NCBI GenBank assembly: GCA_963932465.1
Contig: OZ010800.1
Span: 92,458,307 to 92,522,306 of the forward strand
DNA length: 64,000 bases
From: Maratus speciosus
Lineage: Eukaryota > Arthropoda > Arachnida > Araneae > Salticidae
Reading direction: 5' to 3'
Shown: piece after piece, positions 10,893-22,993 of the stretch
Layout: the number at the start of each line of letters is the position of its first letter
Position numbering within the stretch: the stretch's first letter is position 1
Program-made: the position numbers and the translations under genes
The notes under the pieces: model-generated
Told to the model about the DNA's origin: nothing
Database searches by the model: none
What the model saw: the letters and a program-made list of their open reading frames with translations, nothing else

Positions 10893-11903
10893 TCGTATTA
10901 TGTATAGTAGTAATGTATATAACATCTTTATTTAATATTTATAGTTAATAAAACTACCAAGTAAGAGTAAAAATAAATAAAGAAAGAAAGATTTTTCAGA
11001 TGACAATCATTCTAAAATGATCCTTGTTTGTTTTGTTTTGTTTTTTTCATTTTGGACTCTCTGAAACGAATGTTGTTAAGAGTTTATGTTACTGAAACTA
11101 TCTAAATAACTTCATTTTATATGTTTACATTCAAAAATCCTTCCTGTATTGAATGCTATAAAAAATTGACATTGCTTAAAGTACACATACTAACCCATCC
11201 AAAATTTATGACTCACAAGGCATTTAATAAATAATGGATTGAAGCTTTTCACGGAGAAAAATACTTATCAATGAAACGGTAAATTTATCATAAACCTCAA
11301 TTAAACCTTAAATTAAACTTCCAATCATAAACCTCTGGCAGTTATTAATTGTTGCAGTTTATTAGTAATAAATCAACCACGAGTTGGCTGGTCTAACTCC
11401 TAAATCCATTAATATTTTGAAGTATAGTTTCTAAAGTAATAATTATTCTGCTTTTAAATTTAAATGCTTTGAAACACCACGCTGCCTTCATTCATCAATA
11501 ATTCACTTTAAATTAAAGTATTAAGTAATATTTCGAATTGAAAACTGGGTTAGTTGTACATAATAATGTAATTTACAAAAAAAGTTTCTGTATCAGATAC
11601 ATGATAGTTACTTCTGTCAGAATATACTTTTGAAAAATATTTTATATTTTTTACGTAATAAAACGAATTAGAAATATATATTTGAAATATTTATATTTTA
11701 TTATTTTTTTTTAATGAAGGGCACAGCTCATATTCAAGATATTAAAATAATTGAGAAAAAATAATAAGATAAAATATTTTTCATTTATTTATTTTTGATA
11801 CTAAGTAAATGCAATTAAATTTCTTATAAATTAAATCTAGAATGTTTAGATAAGATTTTAACATTTAGAAAATATAAAACACAGTAAAATAAATTAGGTA
11901 TAC
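10893..11903. other. noncoding, no gene seen
   Basis: AT-rich sequence with no recognised ends, repeats or frames. Confidence 0.45.
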
Positions 11904-13398
11904 AGCTTTCTGAAACATATCAAAATATTAGAATAAAATTTAGATTGGTTCAAAATATTAGAATATTTTATTTTACGCAAAAATATTACCTTATGAATAT
12001 GAAGTAAATAGTAGTTAATATTTTGTAGTATCCCCTTTAGCTTTCATAACAGCATACGATCGATCTTGCATACTATATACAAAGTGTTTACAAACATTTC
12101 TATCGATATTAGTCCAAATAGACTTTAAACATGCCACTAACTGAGTTTTACTTGAAGGTGAATTTTCTTGGAGTATTTTCTTCATCATACACCATAAATT
12201 TTCAATGGGATTAAGGTCTGGTGAGTTTGGTGGCCAAGGAAGAACCTTAACGTTGCGTTAGTGGAACCAATTCTTTCTTGACACCGAAGTAGGCAGTGAC
12301 GCTAAATCTTGTAGAAAGATAAAATCATCTTTAAATAAATCTTCTGATGATGGAATCATGTAATATTCCAAAATTTCTTGACTTATCTGAGAGTTACCCT
12401 TTTCGTAGACGATTCATAACTTTCCATGTCCTTCTACACTCATGCAACCCCAAACCATGACACTAGCAGCAAATTTTACAGAACATTTAAGGCTTTCTTT
12501 ATCAAATTCTTCTTGCTTCATTCTCCAAACTTGAATACCTTGATTACTATATGAAACACAAAACATACATTCATCGCCAAATAATATATTTTTCCAATCT
12601 TCTTCGCTCCATAAACGTCTTGATTTACACCAATTCATTATTATACGTTTTTGTTTTGCAGTCATGAGAGGTTTTGTTTTCGGTACACGAGATTCAAACT
12701 TAAATCTATGGAGACGTCTTAATTTTGTCGATGTAAAAACTTCCACTCTTTCTTCTTTCCATTTTCGGTGCAAGAATCGCACACTTTTAAAATGTTTTTT
12801 CTTAACTATACGCTTCAGTTTCCTGTCATCTCTAGCATACGTTTTACGTTTTAGGCCGCATTTCGGTGATTATTTTGAATTTTTCCATTTTTTTTAAATA
12901 TTGTGTTAGCACTTTACTAACGCTTGACTGTGAACAATGTAAATAATTCGCTATATAACATTGATTTTTACCTTGCCAATACAAATCAACCATACGAAGT
13001 TTAATTGATTCAGGAATATTAATTACACGACCCATTTTAAGACGAAAAAGCAAAAAAACTGCAAAAGAATACTGATTTTAAATAGCATCATCTGAATTTA
13101 ATCAATTATGCCACCAATTAGGAATTGGTTACAATTAAAGGAGAATTAATGTGAAATATTTGAATATTTTGAACAACTTGAATAAATATTCTAATATTTA
13201 GACTTTTCAAAATATTTTTTTAATTAATCTTTTCAAAAATGATATAAATTTTAAGATAATAAATACGTTTAAACAACAATAAATTCTTAATAAAAATATC
13301 GTTTGCATATTTGCATTAAAAAAACATTAAATTAGCAAACGATACTTTAAATTTGTAAAAAAAAAAGTAATTATTCTAATATTTTGAATACGAGCTAT
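11904..13398 (-). mobile_element. decayed Tc1-like element (DD34E)
   Basis: A broken Tc1 transposase is bounded by inverted, TA-flanked termini sharing ATTCAAAATATTAGAATA-type sequence (left about 11904-11935, right about 13375-13398). A second subterminal copy of CAAAATATTAGAATATT lies near 11953 and, inverted, near 13150-13190, so each end carries paired direct repeats (an IR/DR arrangement known in Tc1 elements). Total length is about 1.5 kb, normal for Tc1. Exact outer edges are approximate because the ends are AT-rich. Confidence 0.75.
12015..13035 (-). pseudogene. Tc1-like transposase, broken
   Basis: Read on the minus strand, the frame begins MGRVINIPESIKLRMVDLYW with an N-terminal HTH (QCYIANYLHCSQSSVSKVL). 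After a frame change near 12850 it continues through MTAKQKRIIMNWC to the first catalytic Asp in LFGDECMF. VMVWGCMSVEGHGKL follows and ends in an in-frame TGA near 12414. Downstream, FLQDLA supplies the second Asp, and a further stop lies near 12257 before PWPPNSPDLNPIENLW, which supplies the Glu. The Asp-Glu spacing is 34 residues (DD34E). The C-terminus ends GDTTKY and a stop at 12015. All three catalytic residues survive, but at least one frameshift and two stops inactivate the gene. Length, about 340 residues, is normal for Tc1. Confidence 0.88.
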
Positions 13399-14264
13399 AC
13401 ATACGTACCTTTATTACATGTTGTGTCTATATTCTTCTATTAGAATCTTCACTTATATTGTGATTGCAATAAGTATATTATCCATTTAATTGTATATATA
13501 TATATATACGATATATACATATATATATATATTATCGTAAATACTTTTTATATGTTTTATATGTATATTATATGATACATTTTGTAAAATCTATGATTTC
13601 CAAAAAAATAGTTAGCTCTCGTCACCTAATAAAAATGTTCAATAGTAGTAAGCATCTGTTTTTAATTTTATTTTTAAGATGGGAATGTGCATATTGATGT
13701 TTGTCATTAATGTTAAAATATCGTTTCTTAAATAGAAAGGGTAATTCAATTTGTGTATAATTCATTTTTGTTATAAAACATAATCATCGTTTTTTATAGA
13801 AATAAATTATAAATTCATATAGGAAAAACTTCATGAAAGATATTTACTTAAAATTTTATATTATCTCCCTAGTCTAAAAAAAGTAACTAAAGCGGTCACT
13901 GCCGAAATAACTGAATTTTCTGTGACCAAGGTTCTTTCTTCTTTAATGTTAAAAAACCTACTGCATATAAAAATATAAAATGTGGTAGTGTTATAGACAA
14001 ATGAAGCAGGCAATTTTTAAATAGAATATTTATTTTATGAGATAATTAATGTTAAAGTTAGTCAAAATTCTTCCATTAAAAAAGTTTTAGAAGCAAACAC
14101 TATACATCGGAATTAAAATCCATTTTTCTAAGTATATACATTAGAAGCTCCGGGTGTGCAGAATGCATTTATTCTTTTAATTTGGCTCATTTTTGAGAGT
14201 TTATTTCCATTTTAAATAAATTGTTCAGCATTTAGAGCGATTTAAAAAAATATATTTTAGAACA
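13399..14264. other. noncoding, TA-rich microsatellite
   Basis: A compound (TA)n/(TATACA)n tract lies at about 13494-13542. Nothing else is recognised. Confidence 0.5.
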
Positions 14265-15010
14265 CGTTATTATTTTAAACTGTTGCCAATTGTAAAAACA
14301 GTGCAAATAATTACATTTCCTTCAAATTAAAAAAAAAAATATTTACTCATGAATATCTTAAACAGAAAAAAAAAACATTTAGAATTAGAAGTAAAATATA
14401 ATATAGTAAAAGCAGAAAAGTACTGAAAATTGCGTAATAAAAACTATATTTAAACCTGAAAATTAAAAGAGAAAGAACATTTTAAAATAATAAATTCATT
14501 CATATGTGTTAAAAGCCGTAAATGGAGAAATTACGTCACATATAAAATGGCCAAATAATGATATTGCCAAAAAGTTTAAATTTAAAAAATATAATGACAC
14601 GAGACATTTATTTCACATTTCTAATTGATCTTTGAAACTATTGTTGCCAATTATAAAGACGTGTAACTAAATATATTTCCGTTCTACCAACAAAAGTATT
14701 TTCACGTTAATATTAAGCGAGAAAGAAAACTTTAAAATGATAAATTCATTAATATGCGTTTAAATCAGTAAATAGAAGAAATTACGTCATATTTAAAATG
14801 ATCAAATAATAATATTGCAAAATATTTTGAATTAAAATATATATTTATAAGAGACATTTATTTCATATTTTGAGATGATCATTTTAACTATTGTTGTGGA
14901 TTCTAAGCCAGCGCAAATAGTATTTCCTCTGTAACAACAAAAGTATTTTCTCGTAAATATTAAAAAGAGAAAGAAAACTTCAGTTGAAATTACGTCAGAT
15001 TTAAAACGAT
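14265..15010. repeat. tandem repeat, about 250 bp period
   Basis: Three degenerate units are seen. The marker GAGAAAGAAAACTT (or close) followed by a GAAATTACGTCA block occurs at about 14467, 14719 and 14968, giving a period near 250 bp. The marker CTATTGTTG followed by an AAxCxxxxxCxAA block recurs at 14638 and 14888. The first unit is longer because of an A-rich insertion near 14325-14400. Each unit contains TTACGTCA. There is no coding capacity. Confidence 0.75.
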
Positions 15011-16391
15011 ACATTTAAAATTTCTTATAGCGTTGTTAAAAAATACAAAGACTCTGTTTACTTAATTCATTTTATATTAGCCTATTTTCAAATGTTTAAC
15101 TGAATCAGCCTCACAATTCCACAATTAAATAAAAATTAATGGAAACCCGTTCCCAGAGAGATCATCACTGTTTTTTTTTTAAATTATAATTCAATTTCCG
15201 TAATCTTTTTAAAGGAGGCCCAATTATAGTGTATTTAGAATCTGCGGTGTCTGTACGAGGGTTGGCAAGCGTAGCTCGTAGATGGCCTAGCCCCTAATAT
15301 TGTAAATATGCATATCATTATAAAACAAAACTATTTGTATTTTATCTTCCACAGATGTTCCGTTATAATATAATTAAGGATATTACTCACCAAATCTTTA
15401 TAAAATAAATTAAGAATCATATAACTTGTAGAATATATGGCCACACATTGATAGATAAATTACGAAAATTAACATATTTTTTAAGTTTAGAATTTTTTTT
15501 TATTTAAATGTTTGCTGTAAGAAAGTAACGTTTATCGTAGAATGACGACACAATATATAGCGAAATAGAAAATTACAATATAATATTAGCATTATAGAAT
15601 ATAAAGTTAATCCGCTCACAAAGTTTATTTAAAAATGTGCATTTAATTTGGATAAAATAATTTAACATCTAATTTATATTTGTGTAGAAAATATCTTGAA
15701 TAAAAACGAAATATTTATCTTTTTTGATTACACTTACAATATGGAACTGTCAATAAACTATTGTTTTTCAGTTTTAGATTCATTAGGTCTGTAAAATTAT
15801 TTTAAATGTACATCTACAAAGCTTCCATCATGCTTTACAGCACTGCTGATATATGTATTCAGTATTTTCTTCACTGACACTTTACTTTTAGCCCTAAGAA
15901 TTGTATAAAATCTAAATTTTAGTATTGTAATACACGAAAATATGATTGCAGTGTTCTTGAATGAGTTTTTATACCAGTAATCTGCATTTTCGTATAATTA
16001 TTTTCATATAAAGACCGAAACAACTGTTCAAAACTGTTAAGGAACCTCTTTATTTCGATTGAATTAATGGCTCTAAATTGTTTGTTAAAAAACGAGCCTT
16101 ACGTTTTAACATTTTATTTACATATCTTTGAAAAAATTCACTTAACGGATACTTTATCTGAACTGATACAGTTAACAACATCATAAGGAAAAAATTTTGT
16201 AAACAGTTTAAAAATTAATAACAGAAAATAAAAATCATGAATCCAGCATAGATTATGTAACACTTTGCATCGCATTTAGAACACTGTAACGAAACTTCAC
16301 ATGTTAAGGTGAAAAAAAGCATGCTTGAAAAAAAAGCATAACCACTTGAAAATCCAATTTGTGCAATTACCATAAAAATAGGGAAAGTTTT

Positions 16392-16393
<2 letters not shown>
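15011..16393. other. noncoding, no gene seen
   Basis: AT-rich sequence; I see no motif, repeat end or credible frame. Confidence 0.45.

Positions 16394-16444
<51 letters not shown>
16394..16444. repeat. 51 bp poly-T run
   Basis: An uninterrupted run of T abuts the truncated tail side of dispersed-repeat copy B. Frames on both strands here merely translate the run. It may be a retroposed poly-A tail read in reverse, or simple expansion; its true length is unreliable in any assembly. Confidence 0.9.
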
Positions 16445-16445
<1 letters not shown>

Positions 16446-19430
16446 TGCAGCCGTGTATATGATCTATACATTTACATCTATACATCTATACATTTGTATG
16501 TAGTACATACTGTCCTAAAAATTACTTCAGTTAAACGAATAGTACAATTAAAAATTTCCATTCCCCAGTTCCCGTGAATAATCGGGAATGTACTTTAGAA
16601 CTTTATGCCGACCTGTAATATGTTCCGGAAAATTCAAACAACCCAAGCATTATTTATAAAAAAAAATACTTTAATTTAAAAACGGATAACGGTCTTTGAT
16701 TGCCCAATTTCTTCTATAACAATCAATAATCGGAAAAATATCATATATTCATTTTGTGCAATCCTCATTATGATCTATAGATTTGTATGAATACTATACA
16801 GGGTGTCCGGTCTCAACGGTGTCCAATGGCTAATTCCTAAACCGTTAGTCATAGACATATAGTTCAAATTACAAAAATGTTTAAAATCAGGTAAAGAAAT
16901 ATTTTAAAAGCGATTTGGGTCAATAAAAATATTTCTTAAAAAATTACGAAATTTAAATTTTTATACGGTCCCCCGGTCCTATCAGTTATATTTAGTAAAA
17001 TTTTCCTTTTACACTGACAAGTAATACACAAAAAGTTCTGTTATTCTACGATTAAAATTGACCGAGTAATAGCTGTTTAAAGTTGGAGCATATTTTTGCA
17101 GCAAATTGGGAGTCATTCACAAATTTAGTCGAAATACAATTTCGTCAGATATATTAAAAAAATGGAAAAATGGTTGGGGCGTAAAATTAATTGCAATATA
17201 AATTTGAAATCTTTAATCATTCTGACATATTAATGCAAAATATACAATTTGTAATAAACATTTAACAAGAAAGGAAACAGATTTTTTGTTAAATTTATGC
17301 TAAATTAACAGCCTCAATTCTTTACAAAATGATACGTATTTTTAAATATTAATAGATTACACTAGCCTGCAAAAGTTGGGTTATGTCAGGTGTTTTAGCT
17401 TTTGATAATTGTTTCTTATGTATTCTGTACCGTTGAATCTGAAATTGACCTTCATTTTTAACCGTCACATCAGGATTTTTCGCAAATTTCAAAGTTAAAA
17501 AGTTAAAAGTTAAAATTGAATCTCCTCTCTCATCTCATCGGACCACTCAGCTATTTAGCTGTAAGAATCCTAGGATAAGCAAAAATATCGAATAAATTAT
17601 TGAATAAAATAAAATAAAATAAAACAAAAAAAGTTTTACATACGTTTTATAGTATGAGATTTTCGCTATATTTTAACTTACACATTTACGATTTGCAAAA
17701 AAAAATTCTAACGTGATGGTTAAAAACGAAGGTCATTTTCAGATTCAGTGCTAAAAAGTACGTAAAAATCAATTATAAAAAGTTAAAAAACACAGCCATC
17801 TCCTCTACTTTATAGTGTCCGATTTTTGGTATTCTTTAAATTTGACAATTTATGATTTGCGAAATATCCTGACATGATCGTTAAAAATTAATGTAATTTT
17901 CGGATTCAGTGTTAAAAAATAAATAAAAGTAAAAAAAAAAAGTAAAAAACAATCGCAGACGTATATTATCTAATCTAAAACTTTTTCTTAAACTTCTTGG
18001 CGGTAATCTATCCGAAATATCTTGTGTTATCCTGTAAAATAAGTAAAAATGGTAACCACCGAAAATCATAATAATATTAGATTGTTATCGGATTTGTGCC
18101 AGTATGTTAAATGTACTCTCGGTCGGATATTTAAAAGTGAGTTAAAGTTCGAGTACAAATTTTAAACTGGAAAAATATACATACGATCGTTGAAGTAACA
18201 TAAAAACTTATAAAAATAACATAATTTTTGTTAAAAGAAAAGAAACAGTCTCGAATCCTGACAAAATAAAACATGTTATTATAGGCAATCTGAAACTTAA
18301 TAAATGTTAACTTAATCGTAATACTTGTACGATTTTTTTCAAAGCGCAGATACACATGAAATAAGATCTTCGACTACTTTAAGCACTTGATATGTGACCC
18401 TCAAGGCCAAGCCGAACTCATTTGTTTTCAGAGCAGAAAAATGGCATAAGTCATGCATTTTTAAAGTTTATTAACTCGCTCAATTTTAGTGTTATATGAA
18501 TGGGACTTTGTTTGTATTACTCGCCAGTGTAATAGGAAAATTTTACTAAATATAAATTATAGGACCGGGGGACCGTATAAAAATTTAAATTTCGTATTTT
18601 TTAAGAAATGTTTTTATTGACCCAAATCGATTTTAAAATATTTCTTTACCTGAATTAAAACATTTTTGTAATTGGAACTATATATCTATGAATAATGGTT
18701 TAGGAATTAACCATTGTACACCGTTGAGACCGGACACCCTGTATAGTATGCTGAAAGTTTGTTCAGTTAAACTAATAGCACAGTTGAAAATGTCTATTTA
18801 GCAATTTTTGTGAATAAACGGAAATGATTTTGAGAACATTTTGTGTCGCCCTGTATATGATCTATAAAAATTATACACACCAAGTAGTATTTAAAAACAA
18901 GTTCAGTTTAAAAACGCGTGCCCGAACTAAAAACGCACTCCCAGCAGTTATTTTTCATAGGCTTCAATAGTTCAATTATTATTCAATTTCTTCGGCAGCC
19001 AACTGCTTTTGTGTGTCACTATAAATGAACGATAAATTCTGTGCACACTAAATTCTACATTAAGCGTCTTGCAGCAAATCTCAGTGTCATATACACAAAT
19101 TTCAATATCTTTAAAATGGTGTAATATCATTAAACTACACAGTAGACGATTTTTCTCCATATGCCGTAATGTTACAAAATTCTTTTTATTATCCCTGTAA
19201 GAGAAACGCAAGAGCTACACACCTCAATTTGAATACTGAACGTGCATAGTAAACCCAAATAACATATATCAATTTCGTGACAATCTGACAACATTTACGT
19301 GAGCTAGATCACCGATTGACAGCAGACTACATACGGCAGACAACAGACGACCGACAGGCAAATCGATGTCATAAACAATTTTACACTATTTTGGAAAGTA
19401 TTAACAAAAGAAGGTTAAGGGGTGGATCTC
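16445..19430 (-). repeat. dispersed tandem-cored repeat, copy B
   Basis: Minus-strand copy of the family. Its head lies at the right: GTTTATGACATCGATTTGCC with a GTCT/GTCG-rich tract, read from 19400 towards 19320. The tandem cores carry TGTATATGATCTATA-type blocks near 16455, 16610, 16765 and 18850. Once the 1.94 kb insertion at 16799-18741 is removed, the unit spacing across the junction is about 141 bp, matching the neighbouring spacing of about 155 bp. The tail is missing at the poly-T run. Confidence 0.6.
16799..18741. mobile_element. TIR element CAGGGTGTCCGG, non-autonomous
   Basis: The ends CAGGGTGTCCGGTCTCAACGG and its inverse CCGTTGAGACCGGACACCCTG are flanked by TA on both sides. 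Inverted homology runs about 300 bp inward; for example TACGGTCCCCCGGTCCTAT near 16966 pairs with TATAGGACCGGGGGACCGTA near 18560. No transposase remains. The interior carries three copies of a GGTTAAAAACGAAGGTCATT-like block, two on the plus strand near 17720 and 17880 and one inverted near 17440. The terminus resembles that of the DD41D element at 54481, which suggests, but does not prove, mobilisation by that kind of transposase. Confidence 0.85.
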
Positions 19431-19689
19431 ATACCTTTTAAATCTCCGTCGCTTGTTCAAAAGTGATGCGGTTTCAAGTTCTTATAACTCTTTAAATATT
19501 TTTTTGCAATTACATAAAACTTCGTAATATATCAAAGCCATGTTTAAGACTTTATAAAATATATAAATAAACATAATATAATGAAAGAGACAGTTCAATT
19601 AATATTGCAAATGTTTTTGCACGTCGTATGTTATAATCCGCACGATATCGTAACTTGAAATAGATATACCAACATAAAACTTGCGTTAA

Positions 19690-20994
19690 GGGGCCCACGG
19701 ACCTTTAGTTGTTCAAAAATCGCCCCCAAAATCGAAAATTAGTTTTATGCATATAATTGTTCTCCATTTTGTTCTGAGCCATTTGCCAAAAACTGAATGT
19801 AAATGCGGTTATTTTTTGAAAAGTCACAAGTGTTTGAATTTTGTAAAATAACTATTTTTTGGCCTTTTAATATACACTGGTTTCCAAAAATTGAGGAAAA
19901 ACAACAAAAGTAGCGATTACTCAAAATGTTACAAGTAGATTTAATAAAACTGAGACACAATTTACAACACATAGTAAGGTATAAAATAACATTAAAAGAA
20001 ATTACCAGGCGATTGTGGTTTTTCAGAAATTAATACAACTATAAAATAAACAAAACAAAATGTCTCAGTTAGGTATAGGAAAAGTCGTTTAATATGGTCT
20101 AGATTTTTTAGAGTAGTTAGAATAACATGATTTACGTATTTTAGCAGGCCATTTTCTTTCTAAGTGAAACTTAAAATTAATTATTGATTATTTATTGAAA
20201 GTCATTTTTAATAAGCATTTTTGGTAAGATTTCACTGCCTAAAACAAATAATTCTCAACAAATCATTAAATCCCTGTGTTAAACTATACAATATAATATA
20301 ATATAAGTATTAAAAGAAATCTGAGTTCTTAAGTTTAATAGATATTGAAAAAAGGAACATAAACATGAAAAAACCAGCTTTTGAGAAAAAGTCAATTAAA
20401 GATTTAAATGGCCATTAAGCTGTGAAGTACAATTAGAAAAGAATGAATAATTTCGATACTTATTTGTTTACATATAAACATGTATTATATATCATTGGAA
20501 AGATAAAAGTGTAAACTATTTAATGATATAAAAATGTAAAAATCGATTTTTTGGTTGAATTTTGCTTTCCGGGTCACCTTAAAAAACCTGTGCATGCAGT
20601 TTCAAATATGACTTCCTTAAGACATTTAAATGAAATTTTTAACTTATTAAAAAGCGAAATTTTGTTGAAAATCGATATGGAATTCAGGAAAAAAAAATCT
20701 CTAAAACATTAACTACTCAAGAGATTAAAAAATAGATAAACAGATTCGTTTGAAATAGAGTTTTAAGTGATTAAAATGCAAAGTCGAGGAAATATCTCAA
20801 AACTAAGAGGCATGGGGCATTTAAAAATTTCGTTTTAAAATTTAAATTCTAAAAAAAAATCTTACAATTATAATAAGATTGGAAATTTCTTTTAAGGTGC
20901 TCTATATATAATATGGTGAAATGTATATTTCCACAAAATTTCATATCTATATGATGAAAATTAAAAATAAACTTTGTTAATGTCCACCATCCCA
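19690..20994. mobile_element. TTAA-flanked MITE, copy 2, with insertion
   Basis: TTAA lies at 19686-19689 and 20995-20998. The left end GGGGCCCACGGACC matches the GGGGAACGTGGACC end of copy 1, and the right end GTCCACCATCCCA is its partial inverse. Blocks such as TAGAGTTTTAAGTGA and GTCGAGGAAATATCTC align with copy 1. Roughly 720 bp absent from copy 1 lies between about 19875 and 20600, beginning ACTGGTTTCCAAAAATTGAG; it is probably a secondary insertion, but its ends are not clear to me. Confidence 0.65.
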
Positions 20995-21217
20995 TTAAAA
21001 TTAACTTGAGACAGCCCTTTACAGAATGAATTAATAATATATAAATTATTTGAGAGTAAGTATTTTAAAAATTCAATTAAATTTGAAAAATGAAAAACAA
21101 ATGAAAAGGTAATTAATAAATGATTAAAAAATAATAAAAATATTTACTTATCTCAATAATATTAATTCAATATATAAAATAAAGGTTAGAGCTTATTCTA
21201 ACATAACTTGTATTTTA

Positions 21218-21606
21218 CACTGTAAAAAAAAAAAAAAAAAATCTGTAAAGTTACTAAAGTTTTTCTTGGAAACTGGGATTCCTAGAACTTTTTATGTAAC
21301 GGCAACAACAAAAACTCATGTAAGACACACTTTTGCGCCGAAAATCAAAAAATCTGTAAGGTTACTAAATTTTTTTCTTTGAAAACTGCGATGCCTAGAA
21401 CTTTCCATGTAACTGCAACCTGGTTTACAGGTAAAATGTAAGTATGGTTACTGTAATTTTAGCAGATTCATTTGTAAAGTTACAGATTTCTGCAGCTTTA
21501 CAAAAACTAATTTTGTAGATAAACTGCTTTTTTCGTGCAGTTACAGATAAAAGTTTACTAAGCATGTAACTTTACATCTTTAGAACAACAGATTTTTTTT
21601 ACAGTG
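21218..21606. mobile_element. CACTG-ended MITE, TCTGTAAAG family
   Basis: It begins CACTGTAAAAAA with an A-run and then TCTGTAAAGTTACTAAAG, and ends CAGATTTTTTTTACAGTG. The interior repeats TCTGTAAGGTTACTAAA and GGAAACTGGGATTCC-type blocks found also at 34094 and 34373. There is no coding capacity. Confidence 0.75.
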
Positions 21607-21736
21607 TATCTATATTTCTAAATATAGATTTTAAATAACTCAGTTTAATATATTTAAGCTATATTTATGGCTTTATAAATTGTAAAATTAAATACTTGTA
21701 ATACAATATAATAAAAAATATAGTTCAGATAGTATT

Positions 21737-21738
<2 letters not shown>

Positions 21739-21776
<38 letters not shown>
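21739..21776. repeat. 38 bp poly-A run
   Basis: An uninterrupted run of A. No retrotransposon body is recognised directly upstream. Confidence 0.9.
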
Positions 21777-21778
<2 letters not shown>

Positions 21779-21935
21779 ACATGGTATGTCACTATCTGCA
21801 CGATAACTGAACTTAGATAACTTGAAATTACATCACCTTTAAACTGGCAGCGGATATTTTTAAACGTATGAGGTCCCTTTTAATTTTTTTTTACCACATA
21901 TAACAAGTAAACATGTAATTTGAAAAATAAAAAAA

Positions 21936-22993
21936 CCCGACTGCGTAAAAAGCGAACTAATTAATTATTTCTCATTGATGTAAAACTATTTTATATTACT
22001 TACCTATTTTGTTTTACTTGTATTGATGACTTTTAAGTTGTGTTTAATTGTTACTTCCTATCTATAAAAACTGTTTTGATGAGGCCTATAGATGTCTGTG
22101 AAGTTTAGAGTTGCAGTAAAGCTAGAGATCTTATCTACACAGCTTCCAGGTTGTGTAAAACCTCTTTAGACCCCAGAGTTTATTTTCATATATATTTTTA
22201 CTTCAGTTATGAATTTATGTTTGCAAAGTGATAACTAAGAAAGATTGAAAAGCAAAAAAAAAAAATTATTTTTTGTACATAAAATTTGATATATCATATA
22301 TGACACATGGAACTCAAAAAGTACATTTTTTGACAAACTGTTAGGATATTTTCTTTTGTTTTGCATGGAAAAAACAATGAAAAATATTAAATAATTATGC
22401 ATTTAATAAATTTTTATTTTGAATGTACTCTCCATATGGTATTTTAACGTATAAAAAAGATTTACTTTTCGTTTTTGTATATTTCCCTCATTTTTTCTGC
22501 AAGTCATATTTAAATCCCATTTTATGGCCAAAAAAAACACTATAAGAAACAAATTGATAATTTGCTTTAGTTTGGCTATCTTTTAAGATTCCATTCACAC
22601 CATTTAATTTTTTTAATCATCATTTATATACAGGAAAAAAAATTGTAAAGATGTGTATCCTATAGGATACTCCAGGTCCGAAGAGGAAACGGAGCTTCTG
22701 ACTGTAAAATAGTCAATGAAACATAGTTTTAATTTTTAAAAACCTATCCAATGATGTGCCGCTCAATAGGGTGCGTAATTTTTTTTTTTTTACGTCTCTA
22801 CCGCCATTTTGTATTTTACGGCCACCATTTTGAATTTATAAAAACAAATCTAGCCTATAACCATCGTACGGTTAAGACAAATCGATCGAGACTTCATTCA
22901 ATAAAATCCATCCAGCCGTTAGGATGCTTCGAGGGTATAAAAATATACATACCTAGATACGCGTGAAAAACATAACCCTTCTTGGCAGTCGGG
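21936..22993 (+). mobile_element. CCCGACTGC-ended element, copy 1
   Basis: The ends CCCGACTGC (21936) and GCAGTCGGG (ending 22993) are inverse. The interior contains the phrase GATGAGGCCTATAGATGT and a block reading TACCGCCATTTTGTATTTTACGG. A homologous minus-strand copy is split over 25198-32508. This copy carries a nested TTAA-type insertion (22161-22686) that the other copy lacks. No coding sequence is recognised, and I cannot place the superfamily from the 9 bp ends. Confidence 0.7.
22161..22686. mobile_element. piggyBac-type MITE, copy 1
   Basis: The ends are CCTCTTTAGACCCC and GGTCCGAAGAGG, with the interior block TACTTCAGTTATGAATTTAT and the phrase TATCCTATAGGATA near the right end. 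It matches the perfect copy at 42587-43118. The second CCCGACTGC element shows the unoccupied sequence ATTTAAACGG at the same point, so the insertion target contained TTAA; here the duplicated TTAA has decayed. Confidence 0.8.

Noticed and set aside
16297..16577. ORFs on both strands across the poly-T run
   Set aside because: They are translations of a homopolymer (poly-Lys or poly-Phe) and have no gene character.
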